64,000 bases of DNA from an uncultured Anaeroplasmataceae bacterium (GTDB lineage: Bacteria; Bacillota_I; Bacilli_A; Acholeplasmatales; Anaeroplasmataceae). The notes below the pieces were generated by a model. The model searched no databases. It saw only the letters and a program-made list of their open reading frames with translations, and was not told the DNA's origin. This document shows, in pieces, positions 44,865 to 54,286 of the stretch; within the stretch, counting starts at the first letter, position 1, and every line of letters begins with the position of its first letter. The stretch is from contig CAKQEA010000005.1 in assembly GCA_934229785.1 (NCBI GenBank), positions 62,001-126,000 of the forward strand, in the 5' to 3' direction. The position numbers and the translations under genes are program-made.

Positions 44865-46091
44865 TCAAAAGTTATTTTCCTTTAATTGTGTAATCAGCAT
44901 AGATAAACTAAAAGCACTTGATGGCATCATTATATATTTTTTATTATTCTTTTTATTAAGAACATAAGTAGAATGTAAATCAAATTCATCAGCAATTAGA
45001 TCATGTATATCAACAAAAATTGCTTTTTTACCATCTCTTATAACTTTAGATTCTTTTGTTTTCTTTTTAATTTTTTCTTTTAAATTAATTTCTATTTCAT
45101 CACTTGAAACATTCAATTTCAATATAAACATTAGTTGAGGTTTACCACATTCAACTAAATCTCTATAAAAACATACTAAATTATTTAAAACATCTTCATT
45201 TGTTATATTTATTTTTTTCAATCCTAATTCATCTTTAATTTCATTAATAATTGAGTTTGCAATTCCATTAAATGTTAAAATAAAGTCATTATTTTCATTT
45301 TCTTTAACAGAATATTTAACCTTTAATGATGCTTCAACAGTTGAAGCTAAATTTCTTTTACCGATGCTTAAATTTGAATTTCTTAATATTAGAGGAACCT
45401 TATTATCATTTGTAATAATAAAACCATTAAAGCCTAGATGATTAGACATTTTTGAATCACATAAATTCTTTACATATGGGCCCGGTTCAAAAATCTGACG
45501 CGTTGTTATATTCTTATCTATTAAAAAATCACAAGATCTATTAGTTAAAAGTGATTGAAAATATGTAGTTCTTGAAGTTTTTAAAATAAATTTATTATCT
45601 TTATCAATATAGTCATCAACTCTAATATTTCTATTATTATAAATAACAGATGCATTATAAGAAGATAAAATTCTAGAATAATTATCCTCTATTATTTTCG
45701 GTGTTTGATATTCCTTTTGACAATCATCTTCTACTATCAATTGCTTATTTTTTAAATTTGCACATAAAATTATGGGGAATTTATTACCATTATATTCATA
45801 CAATTTATTAAGACTATACTGTTTTACTAAATTTTCTTCATTAAAATCCAATCTAGCAAAATCTTCTGTTTTTTTATCAACATGTTTTTTTATTACAAAA
45901 GCAATTGTATTACAAATTGCAACCAAACCAAAAGAAACAATAATACTAATATCAATTGTATCTAGAATATCAACTTTATCATTATTTACTTTTCTATAAA
46001 CAATTACACAAATAGGAATTAATAAAATAATAACTTTAATAATATCAGCTGATAGATATTTTTTTACAAAATAATATATTTTTCTTTTCAT
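44865..46091 (-). CDS. Membrane-anchored Nudix-like domain protein, putative effector
   Basis: 408 residues. Two membrane helices lie at the N-terminus (about 16-33 and 47-66), then a cytosolic part. From about 220 a Nudix-like fold is suggested: LGFNGFIITNDNKVPLILRN, then FNGIANSIINEIKDELGL, which lines up with the REUxEExGU box but with N for R, and CFYRDLVECGKPQLMFILKL. The canonical Nudix box is incomplete, so hydrolase activity is uncertain. Two-helix membrane anchors joined to sensory or enzymatic domains are common in phage-defence effectors. Surrounded by mobile element remnants. No strong ribosome site. Function is inference only. Confidence 0.6.
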   Translation of the reverse strand: MKRKIYYFVKKYLSADIIKVIILLIPICVIVYRKVNNDKVDILDTIDISIIVSFGLVAICNTIAFVIKKHVDKKTEDFARLDFNEENLVKQYSLNKLYEYNGNKFPIILCANLKNKQLIVEDDCQKEYQTPKIIEDNYSRILSSYNASVIYNNRNIRVDDYIDKDNKFILKTSRTTYFQSLLTNRSCDFLIDKNITTRQIFEPGPYVKNLCDSKMSNHLGFNGFIITNDNKVPLILRNSNLSIGKRNLASTVEASLKVKYSVKENENNDFILTFNGIANSIINEIKDELGLKKINITNEDVLNNLVCFYRDLVECGKPQLMFILKLNVSSDEIEINLKEKIKKKTKESKVIRDGKKAIFVDIHDLIADEFDLHSTYVLNKKNNKKYIMMPSSAFSLSMLITQLKENNF

Positions 46092-46798
46092 ATTTTTATT
46101 TCTAGTATAATCAAATTGTACTTATGATTATATATTCTCCTTTTATAAGATTTTTATAGTTATGAGTACAACATAACATTTATATCATCAAACTGAATAT
46201 TATAATTTAAATATGACTTTATTGCAATTTTCTAATATCTTCTGATTAACATCAATTTAATTTATAATAAAATTTTTTAAAAAAATAAACTATACAGTTA
46301 AAAATCTTTGATTGGGTAAAATTTTAATCTCAATAAATCAAAGTTCAAGTTTAATAATGCAGATTAATAAAAAATTAACATTAATTTATTTATGTTTTTT
46401 TTGAGATTTATTAAAAAATTAATTGTAAAAAGCATCAACTGATAATAATGTTTTAATCATTAAATGCATATATCTATAATTATCTTTTTACAAAAAACAA
46501 CAAGCATCTCACCATTAGCTTCATTAATACAATTTTATATATCTTTTATTATTAAATTTCTTTCAGAAGTTATATTGGAATCAGATGATTTTAAATTTGC
46601 AATATAATAATCATCACTAAGATGTTAAATTTTATATGCCAATAAATGTGTATATTTCGGATAATCCCTGACAGCAATTGTAGGCCACATCAAAATGGCG
46701 AAGCCAACCTGACCGAAGTCCTTAGGAAAGCCGTTAGGCAAGATATCCTTTAGGATAGCTTTATTAACATTAAGAATATAATAATATATAATAAATAA
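46092..46798. other. AT-rich gap with a GC-richer block next to the istB remnant
   Basis: No gene seen. From about 46658 to 46760 the composition changes sharply to GC-richer sequence (for example GGCCACATCAAAATGGCG and ACCGAAGTCCTTAGGAAAGC), directly downstream of the IS21-type istB fragment. It may be the non-coding end of that element. 46092-46650 is AT-rich with nothing recognised. Confidence 0.5.
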
Positions 46799-47190
46799 TT
46801 ATTCAATATCATTCATTAAGGTTTCTCTTTTAGATGGACCTTTTAATTCTATTTTATAAGAATTAGATTGTATTCTTTCCATAATAGCTTCAACTAATGT
46901 TGGATCAAAAAATATATCATACCAATTAGTGATTGGCAATTGAGATATAATAATACAGGATTTTATTGTATTTCTATCCTCAATTAATTCTAAAAAATCT
47001 CTGGTCTCGACCACAGTTATTTTTGTCAAACCCAAATCATCTAATATTAATAAAACAACTGATTATATTTATTCATTAATTTATTATATGAACCGTCATT
47101 TTTTGAAATATTAATATCTAGCATTAATCTAGAAACTCTTATATAAACAGCCTTGTAATTAAACATACAAGTTCTATAACTAAAGGCTTT
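46799..47190 (-). pseudogene. IS21-family IstB helper ATPase fragment, frameshifted
   Basis: The C-terminal part of IstB is clear: ETRDFLELIEDRNTIKSCII, SQLPITNWYDIFFDPTLVEA and AYRIELKG-like SYKIELKGPSKRE. Upstream a second frame carries YRTCMFNYKAVYIRVSRLML and NDGSYNKLMNKY, joined by a frameshift near 47055 just before VLLILDDLG. The Walker A region and the transposase gene istA are missing. Remnant of an insertion. Confidence 0.85.
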
Positions 47191-48210
47191 AAAAAGTCAT
47201 ATCTCCATATATATGTGAATAATTTAAATCTGAATCAATATCATCTTTTATTTTTAATAAATTCGAATAATCCTTTGTATAGTATGGTGCAGTAAAAGAA
47301 AATATTTCACTCAATTTTTCACAATAATCTAATTGTGATTTATTATTGTATTCAGTTAAAAAAACAAAATTTCTAACCTCATTATTACTATTTGTATTAC
47401 ATGAAAGATATCTAATACCATCAATTTTAAATTTATTTCTTCTTTCGTGAAAACACTGTAATAATAATTGAGGAATAGTATATTCAGGAGCAAATGGTAA
47501 ATTAGGTTCACTTCTTATATATAGGAACACGCTATAATAAGCGGAAAAGAATATATGTAGTTAAAACAACTATATCTAAGTTGTTCACCTTCAATTTTAT
47601 TTGAAGAATCAAAAACAATTTGATTAGGATTAACGCTTAAATCTAAAATTTTCATTTTTTTATCACTTTTAAACTTTGAAACAATATAATTATTAACTGG
47701 ATTATATCCAATTTCATTAAAGCAACCATCAAAACCATCAGCTAGATATAAACAAGGATAACCAGGAATACTATATCTATTTGTTCCAATCCTCTTTCTT
47801 AATGAAAATGGAACATGAAAAACCCTTTTTCGATCATACAGTTTATTATCATCAAGTTGTACTATCCTATAACAAATTATATCTTTAACTTCAACTGATA
47901 AATTATTATAATATTTAGTAATGAGCTTAGAAATTTTTTTATATGCTTTAGATGACATTCCATTCAAATAACATTCAGCAGCACTTAGAATTAATTCATT
48001 AATTTCATTTATTTTATCTAAATCAATATCAGGAATTTTTCTTACATCATCTTCATACTTTACCAATCTTTTCTTCAAGTCTGTATAAAAATCTTTACCA
48101 TCCCACCTAATAGGTAAGCTATCAATATTTTTTATTACATTTTTAAAAGAATTAATTAATTTTTTATCGATTTCATTTTCAAAAAAAGAAAAGAAAAAAA
48201 ACATCTGCAC
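47189..48210 (-). pseudogene. RES-domain protein gene split by a frameshift
   Basis: Two overlapping frames form one protein of about 340 residues. The upstream part (48210 to about 47520) has an N-terminal helical region and then the RES core: RVFHVPFSLRKRIGTNRYSI and PGYPCLYLADGFDGCFNEIG, with the conserved arginine, tyrosine/serine and glutamate. It ends SFPLIIAC, then shifts frame near 47520-47530 into FLYIRSEPNLPFAPEYTIPQ, continuing to 47189. RES domains degrade NAD+ in known toxins. The frameshift falls after the catalytic core, so partial function cannot be excluded. It lies next to an OLD/RecF-like ATPase fragment. Confidence 0.72.
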
Positions 48211-48333
48211 TACACTTCCTTATATAAAACACAGTCTTAATAGTTTTAAAAAAATTATCATTATAATATACATATCAAAAAATAATTTGAAGAATCAAAA
48301 CTGCTGTCAATCACCTTTAAAAAACAATTAAAA

Positions 48334-48570
48334 TTAGACCGTTTTTATACTGTTAATAAAACAAAACTGAATCTTCATTGTTGAATTTGTTGAATCAGTT
48401 AATACAAATGGAATTCTTTTTCTTTTGTAATCTAGCACTTTCAAGATTGCATGACATATGTTTGTTTTACCACTATCATTTTTTCCGATAATAATAGTAG
48501 TAGTATTAATTTCGTCAATATTAATATCAAGTCCTCTAAAATTCTTTATTTTCAATTTTTTTATATGCAT
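48334..48570 (-). pseudogene. N-terminal fragment of an OLD/RecF-like ATPase
   Basis: 78 residues: IKKLKIKNFRGLDINIDEIN followed by Walker A IIIGKNDSGKTNICHAI, the usual opening of OLD-type ATP-dependent endonucleases and related AAA_15 proteins. Full proteins are 400-700 residues; here the frame stops soon after the P-loop and no further homology is seen downstream. GAAGGAATT precedes the ATG. Probably a deletion remnant associated with the RES gene. Confidence 0.75.
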
Positions 48571-48606
48571 AGTTTAATTCCTTCAATAATCATTATTGTT
48601 TTCAGG

Positions 48607-49728
48607 TCATTTCTTTAAATGTAATTTAACAAGTACCCACTTAATTCTTTTCCTTAATACCATTTTATGGCATTTTTTCTTCATAATTTTATATGTAGTC
48701 ATATCATTAAAATGTTCAAAATAGTAATCCATCTTATGTGTCTTAACGCTTGGATGTGATAATTGACCATTTATTGCTATTGCTTCTTCATAATCTTTTT
48801 CATAGAAATCAAAACTATTAGCCATTAATGATTTTAAAAATTCACCTTTTTCATTGTTAACAATCGCAAGAGATAAATAATAATGCCCATCCTTACCTAC
48901 AATCTTACTACCCCATGAATCACCAATTGTAATATCAGAGATTCTATCTTTTCTAGCATACTTACATTCATAACAATTTTCAGTATAGAAAATACCATCT
49001 AGGAAACCCATTGTGTATGAATCACAGAAGGTTATTAGCTTCTTATTATTTTCATCAGTTGTAGAAAGCTTACAGTCATGCTTAACTCTAAATCTCAGGT
49101 TCTTTGTATTTTCTACACCACGCTCATTTAAGTATTTCAATAATACCTTTTCACTTGGTGTACCATGACAAATTAAATCAACTGTATATAAATTTGGATA
49201 TTCTTTTTGTAAATAAAGTTTAAGACCAGCTACCTGGCAAGGCACTCCAAAGAATAATACTTTTTTATTCTCTACTAATTTAGTTTTAATTGATTTATAA
49301 ATATCTCTTGTTGAAACCTTTACATATTTAGATCCAGCAAATAACTTTACTTCTTCAGGATTATTAGTAATATCAAAATAGAATGATTCCTTATCGCTCT
49401 TGATACCAACTACATATCCACCACTCTTAGCAAATTCATATCCTAGTGTAGTCGCAAAACCACCTGATGATGATTCCTTATTAATTTCATCAATCTTTGT
49501 TGCACCTTCATACACTCCAATTGGTGTTTGAAATTTTATTAATTTATTTTCTGTATTGACAACCTGACATACTTTTTCACATAGTTTACAATTAATACAT
49601 AAGTCCTTATCTATTACTGCATCTAATGATTTAACATTATCAACTAAGGAAATGCACTTCTTAGGACAAATATTAACACAAGCATTACAGCCCGTACATT
49701 TATTTTTTTCACAAACCGTTACCGACAT
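48607..49728 (-). CDS. FrhB-like iron-sulfur oxidoreductase of polysaccharide loci
   Basis: About 373 residues. The N-terminus holds two [4Fe-4S] motifs, CTGCNACVNICPKKC and CINCKLCEKVC. Next come F420 hydrogenase/dehydrogenase beta-subunit-like domains with SSSGGFATTLGYEFA, VLFFGVPCQVAGLK, DLICHGTPS and CYECKYARKDRISDITIGDSWG. Proteins of this kind are common beside polysaccharide pyruvyl transferases in capsule loci, as here, but their reaction is not known. ATG at 49728 has GGAGGAG upstream. Last intact gene of locus B. Confidence 0.85.
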   Translation of the reverse strand: MSVTVCEKNKCTGCNACVNICPKKCISLVDNVKSLDAVIDKDLCINCKLCEKVCQVVNTENKLIKFQTPIGVYEGATKIDEINKESSSGGFATTLGYEFAKSGGYVVGIKSDKESFYFDITNNPEEVKLFAGSKYVKVSTRDIYKSIKTKLVENKKVLFFGVPCQVAGLKLYLQKEYPNLYTVDLICHGTPSEKVLLKYLNERGVENTKNLRFRVKHDCKLSTTDENNKKLITFCDSYTMGFLDGIFYTENCYECKYARKDRISDITIGDSWGSKIVGKDGHYYLSLAIVNNEKGEFLKSLMANSFDFYEKDYEEAIAINGQLSHPSVKTHKMDYYFEHFNDMTTYKIMKKKCHKMVLRKRIKWVLVKLHLKK

Positions 49729-49973
49729 ATACTCCTCCAAAATAACTTTTATTCACTATTAAATATATAGGAATTAATTTCATTTAGAAAAATATCATAA
49801 GAAATTTTTCCTTTTATTCATTTATTAATTTCATCATTTCTCTTCTATTGAAATTTAGTAAAAATACTGATAATTGACTGGCAGAAGCATATTGTCCATT
49901 ATTTAGATTTAAATAATACTACCATAAAATATGTAACTAATTATCATTCGTTAAATTCTTCATAATTCATATG

Positions 49974-51083
49974 TTATTTTCCCTTGAATTCTTTATATGT
50001 GCTTTTCACAGTTTCAAGGTATTGATACGTTTTTTTTCTTTCTTTATTAAGTATTTCGTTTACCATAGAAAAATCCACTTTTTTATCCAACATTGAAAAA
50101 TCTTCAAAATTTATAGGATGTAAAAATAATGTTTGAGTTAATTCTAAAAATTGACTAATACGACCTCCAAAATTAGATGGATAAAAAGAAATAGGTGTTA
50201 CATTAAGGTTTAAAGAAAATGCTGTTGCATGAAATGAATCAGTTAGCACATATTCTGCGTTAGAAATGTAGTTGATAAATTCATAAACATTCGGAACTAA
50301 TAAAGATTTACCATATCTATAAAATTGGTCATATCTTGTACAAAATCTATATACATTTAGTCCTGTTTTTTTTGATAATTTTTTAGCATATTGATCAAAT
50401 TCTTTGCTTCTATTTAAATTATATATCAATATATATTTATCCTTAATTAGTCTGTCACCAGCAAGTTTATTCCAATCCTCACGTGTTAACATTAATGTAG
50501 GATCAAGCACATGAAACGAATTTAAAAAATTATATTGATTTTTTAATATTTTTTCACCGCTTTTTTCTCTTGCTGCTATTAAACTATACTGATCAACATA
50601 TTCTTTAGTTGCTTCAATTTCTTCATTTGATAACGTATCATTTCCAAAGCTTACAGAAAATCCAAATTTAAATTTTCCCTTAACAAAACTCAAATATAAT
50701 GGGAAAAGATATCCCTTATTCCATTTTGAATTCCATACTTGATCACTACCAGTGCAAAATAAATCATATTGATCTAATGGAAATTCTTTAAAATCTTCAT
50801 TTGTAACATATTGTTTTTCAGTCAGTTTTAAATTTTTCCTACAAAAATCCTCGAAAATTTTATTTTGTTTGTTTATTGTTGGCTTAACAATTAATTTCTT
50901 TATAAAATTATTGCCGGCCCAAGTAGATAAAATATTTTTATTAGTTTGGTCTTCTCTGATGTAATCAATAATTGTAGTTTCAAAACCAAGTTTATTCAAG
51001 CATTGCTGCGATGCATAAGCTTGTAATACTGAGCCATAGTTTCTAACTCTATGCAATGTTATTAGTGCTACTTTATCGCTCAT
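49974..51083 (-). CDS. Polysaccharide pyruvyl transferase family protein
   Basis: 369 residues. It opens VALITLHRVRNYGSVLQAYA with the typical NYGSVLQA, then DLFCTGSDQVWNSKWN near 110, DPTLMLTREDW near 195 and YVLTDSFHATAFSLNLNVTP near 285. The family adds pyruvate ketals to sugars from phosphoenolpyruvate, giving the polymer negative charge. AAGGAG precedes the ATG. The 245-base gap downstream shows nothing recognised. Confidence 0.9.
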   Translation of the reverse strand: MSDKVALITLHRVRNYGSVLQAYASQQCLNKLGFETTIIDYIREDQTNKNILSTWAGNNFIKKLIVKPTINKQNKIFEDFCRKNLKLTEKQYVTNEDFKEFPLDQYDLFCTGSDQVWNSKWNKGYLFPLYLSFVKGKFKFGFSVSFGNDTLSNEEIEATKEYVDQYSLIAAREKSGEKILKNQYNFLNSFHVLDPTLMLTREDWNKLAGDRLIKDKYILIYNLNRSKEFDQYAKKLSKKTGLNVYRFCTRYDQFYRYGKSLLVPNVYEFINYISNAEYVLTDSFHATAFSLNLNVTPISFYPSNFGGRISQFLELTQTLFLHPINFEDFSMLDKKVDFSMVNEILNKERKKTYQYLETVKSTYKEFKGK

Positions 51084-51114
51084 ACTTTGATCTCCTTATA
51101 ATAATACTTTAGAT

Positions 51115-52209
51115 TTATAATGTTTTTAAAAATTCAAATGCGGCCATAATGGTATCGTCCATATCATAATACTTATAACCACCGAGTCTTCCACCAAAGT
51201 AAACATTTGATTTTTCTGATAATTTCTTATACTTTAAGTACAACTCATTATTTTTCTCATTATTCACAGAATAATAAGGCTCATCTCCAAGCTTCCATGC
51301 TGTAGAATATTCCTTAGATATAACAGTTTTAGGCGATGTTGTATCAAATTCAAAATGCTTATGCTCAATGATACGAGTGTATGGAACTTCAAACTCTGTA
51401 TAATTAATTACAGCATTACCTTGATAATTAGAACATTCCAATACTTCAGTTTCAAATCTTACGGTTCTATATTCTAGTGGACCATAGCAATAATCAAAGA
51501 ATGTATCAATTTGGCCTGTATAAATAATCTTTTTTGCAGATTTTAATAATTCTTCCTTATTTTCAAAGAAATCACAATTTAATCTTACTTCAGATTCTTC
51601 TAACATTTTTTCAATAATAGCTGTATAGCCACCTACAGGAATACCTTGATATCTATCATTAAAATAATTATTATCAAAAGTAAATCTTACAGGTAATCTT
51701 TTAATAATAAATGAAGGAAGTTCATTACATGGTCTACCCCATTGCTTAGCTGTATAGCCTTTAATTAATTTTTCATATATAGTAGGGCCAACAAGGTTAA
51801 TTGCTTGTTCCTCAAGGTTCTTAGGTTCAGCTACATTATAAGCCTTCTTCTCTTCTTCAATACGAGCCATGGCCTCTTGTGGCGTAAATACATCATTCCA
51901 AAGTTTAGTAAATGTATTCATATTAAAAGGTAGGTTATAACATTCATTTTTATATCTAGCTACAGGCTGGTTAATATAATTATTAAATTCAGCAAATTGA
52001 TTAATATAATCCCAAACCCACTTTTCATGTGTATGGAATATATGTGCACCATATTGATGAACATTGATTCCTTCTATATTTTTCGTATATATATTTCCTG
52101 CAATGTGATCACGCTTATCAATCACAAGAACCTTAGTTCCTTTTTTAATTAATTCATGTGCACATACAGCTCCATATAACCCAGCGCCTACAATAAGATA
52201 ATCATACAT
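51115..52209 (-). CDS. glf: UDP-galactopyranose mutase (locus B copy)
   Basis: 364 residues, nearly the same protein as 25827-26930: YLIVGAGLYGAVCAHELIKK, HQYGAHIFHTHEKWVW, PFNMNTFTKLWNDV, KGYTAKQWGRPCNELPSF and GGRLGGYKYYDMDD. All FAD and substrate motifs are intact. The two genes differ at many third positions but few amino acids, so they are paralogues or xenologues under selection, not a very recent copy. Provides UDP-galactofuranose for locus B. Confidence 0.96.
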   Translation of the reverse strand: MYDYLIVGAGLYGAVCAHELIKKGTKVLVIDKRDHIAGNIYTKNIEGINVHQYGAHIFHTHEKWVWDYINQFAEFNNYINQPVARYKNECYNLPFNMNTFTKLWNDVFTPQEAMARIEEEKKAYNVAEPKNLEEQAINLVGPTIYEKLIKGYTAKQWGRPCNELPSFIIKRLPVRFTFDNNYFNDRYQGIPVGGYTAIIEKMLEESEVRLNCDFFENKEELLKSAKKIIYTGQIDTFFDYCYGPLEYRTVRFETEVLECSNYQGNAVINYTEFEVPYTRIIEHKHFEFDTTSPKTVISKEYSTAWKLGDEPYYSVNNEKNNELYLKYKKLSEKSNVYFGGRLGGYKYYDMDDTIMAAFEFLKTL

Positions 52210-52226
52210 ATAAAAACCTCTCTTCT

Positions 52227-52858
52227 CTACTTTCTCGAGTTAAAAAAATTTACATAGTCAAATAAATCTATATATCTTTTTCCAGAAAACTTCCCAATAT
52301 AATTTGTCAATGGTTTAGTAACTTCAATCCCATTTACTATTTCTTTTGTATTTGGAATATAATACGATGACGAAATTTCAGGCATTTCTTTATGAACAAA
52401 TATTACTTTATTTTCATATGGTAATTTATCAAATTCTACAATATCCTCATATTCACATCCATCACGCTCTGTCATAATGATAAACAAATTATCTTTATTT
52501 ACTCTTTTTTTTCTTTCATTCCATTTTTCATAAAACTCATTAAATGTTTTATAATGTACACAATAAATTGTTAAATCTCCTAATTGAGCAACAGGATATT
52601 TGACGTCATCTAATATATATATATAGGATTCAATGATAAATAGTAGTCTAGATTATTTAGAAATTTTATAAAATCCTTTGCTGACATATATTCATTAATA
52701 GTTGGTGAATTGAACTTTAAACCTAATGAGTTGTAAATAACACCGCCTGTACAATTATTACACAGCAGAGTAAAGTCTTTGTTATTAAGTTTTAATTTAT
52801 TCTTTTTATCAAAGTTTTTTCTTAATAAAACTCTTATTTTTTTCCTAAAATTTAACAT
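52227..52858 (-). pseudogene. DUF1919 exopolysaccharide protein gene, out of frame in a (TA)n tract
   Basis: Residues 1-82 (start 52858) read NNKDFTLLCNNCTGGVIYNS and AKDFIKFLNNLDYYLSLNPI and stop just after a TATATATATATA tract. Beyond it, in another frame, DDVKYPVAQLGDLTIYCVHY, EKWNERKKRVNKDNLFIIM and GCEYEDIVEFDKLPYENKVI complete a DUF1919 protein to 52227. Removing one TA unit joins the two parts into a protein of about 209 residues, the family size. DUF1919 proteins are found in capsule loci and are probably glycosyltransferases. Either phase-variable or inactivated. Confidence 0.82.
52613..52625. repeat. Dinucleotide (AT)6 tract inside the DUF1919 gene
   Basis: Six AT units plus A on the plus strand. 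Six units place the gene out of frame (stop TAG straight after); five units give CCT ATA TAT ATA TTA GAT, joining both halves. Confidence 0.9.
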
Positions 52859-52870
52859 ATCTATTCGCCT

Positions 52871-54286
52871 TTATTTGCATTTTTTTTTAATTTTCGAAAT
52901 AATTATCTTGTAATATAATAAAAAACTAATCATACACAATGCTGCCATATAAATAATTCCTGATAACCATACTACGTCTATATAGTTCACACAAGTATAA
53001 AAGAGTACAATGCTTAACACAATAAATACAGAGTTTTTTATTATATTTAGTTTATACTTTCTTACGAAATATATACTAACCATAACATACCATATGCTTA
53101 TAGAAATTATTGAAGCCCATGATATAGCACAATAGTTTTTGAAGATGAAATAAGCACCAAAATTTAATCCAATTGATATAACAATTGCTGATAGAGTAAT
53201 GCATAAATATAACTTTACTTTATTATCTAATTTATAGAAATTAAAGAATATTACAGATATTGTTGAACTTAAAACTATTCCAGGAAGTACTATAGCAAAT
53301 ATTTCCAAAGAATTAATATATTTTTCTAAAAAGAAGTGTATGAAATAATATAATGGAAAATATACCATCAAGCAAAAACACACTAGTACAGAAAATACTG
53401 TTAAATACTTTTCTAAATGAACTTTTACATCTATATTTTGAATCTTTTTCATAGAAGGAAAAATTACTAAAGATATAGCTGTTGTCATTGTCGTAATCAA
53501 CGATAACATATTATATGCAAATGCATAAATTGCATAGTCAGTTTTATCAAATAGAATGGAAACAAATTGTCGATCCAAATTCAAAAATATAGTACCAGCC
53601 ATATTAGACAACAATAAAGGAAAGCCAATATAAAGAATGCTTTTATAGCTTAAACCAGTTAGTTCTTCTTTTTTAACTTTACCAAAGTTGAATTCCCTAT
53701 AAGTAACCACATACCAAATAGCTAACAAAATCTCAATTGATATATATCCAAAAAGATATATTTTATATGAAATTTCACTTGCATTAATTTTAAATAAAAC
53801 ATATAAAAAAATAACAAAGATTGAAGTAAATAATGCTTTAATGACAGTTCTTAAAGAATACTCATTAAATCTACTTGTAATTAAACTTAAATTTTGATGC
53901 ACTGAAACAACATTAGTAGAAATCAAAGAAACGCACAAACAAATTCCTATGAAAAAATATTCTTTTGGAAGAAAAAATAATACCAAAAATAAAATGATTA
54001 TAAAAAACAAAAATAACTGAAGATAATACTTTCTTAATAGATAAGAAATTTCACTTTTATTCAATCTTTCTTTGTCGATACCAGCAAATTTTAAGTATAA
54101 TCCATCTCCAAAACCAATTGTAAATAAAGAAAGATACGTTAAATATAATGTATAAATTTTAAAATTAGCATAGTCATCATATCCCATTATTTTGGGAACA
54201 ATAAAACCAACAAGAATGCCTGAAAACAATTGAAGAAAATTGCTAAGACACATTTTTAAAATATTCAATATAAAACGTTTATTCAT
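52871..54286 (-). CDS. Polysaccharide repeat-unit flippase, Wzx family (locus B)
   Basis: About 471 residues with 12-14 membrane helices of the MATE/oligosaccharide flippase type: FLQLFSGILVGFIVPKIMGY near residue 20, FTIGFGDGLYLKFAG near 60, and LDRQFVSILFDKTDYAIYAF near 245. ATG at 54286 is preferred, with GGAG 9 bases upstream; it overlaps the stop of the polymerase gene as ATGAATAA. Only distant similarity to the locus A flippase, so different repeat units are likely. Confidence 0.88.
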   Translation of the reverse strand: MNKRFILNILKMCLSNFLQLFSGILVGFIVPKIMGYDDYANFKIYTLYLTYLSLFTIGFGDGLYLKFAGIDKERLNKSEISYLLRKYYLQLFLFFIIILFLVLFFLPKEYFFIGICLCVSLISTNVVSVHQNLSLITSRFNEYSLRTVIKALFTSIFVIFLYVLFKINASEISYKIYLFGYISIEILLAIWYVVTYREFNFGKVKKEELTGLSYKSILYIGFPLLLSNMAGTIFLNLDRQFVSILFDKTDYAIYAFAYNMLSLITTMTTAISLVIFPSMKKIQNIDVKVHLEKYLTVFSVLVCFCLMVYFPLYYFIHFFLEKYINSLEIFAIVLPGIVLSSTISVIFFNFYKLDNKVKLYLCITLSAIVISIGLNFGAYFIFKNYCAISWASIISISIWYVMVSIYFVRKYKLNIIKNSVFIVLSIVLFYTCVNYIDVVWLSGIIYMAALCMISFLLYYKIIISKIKKKCK

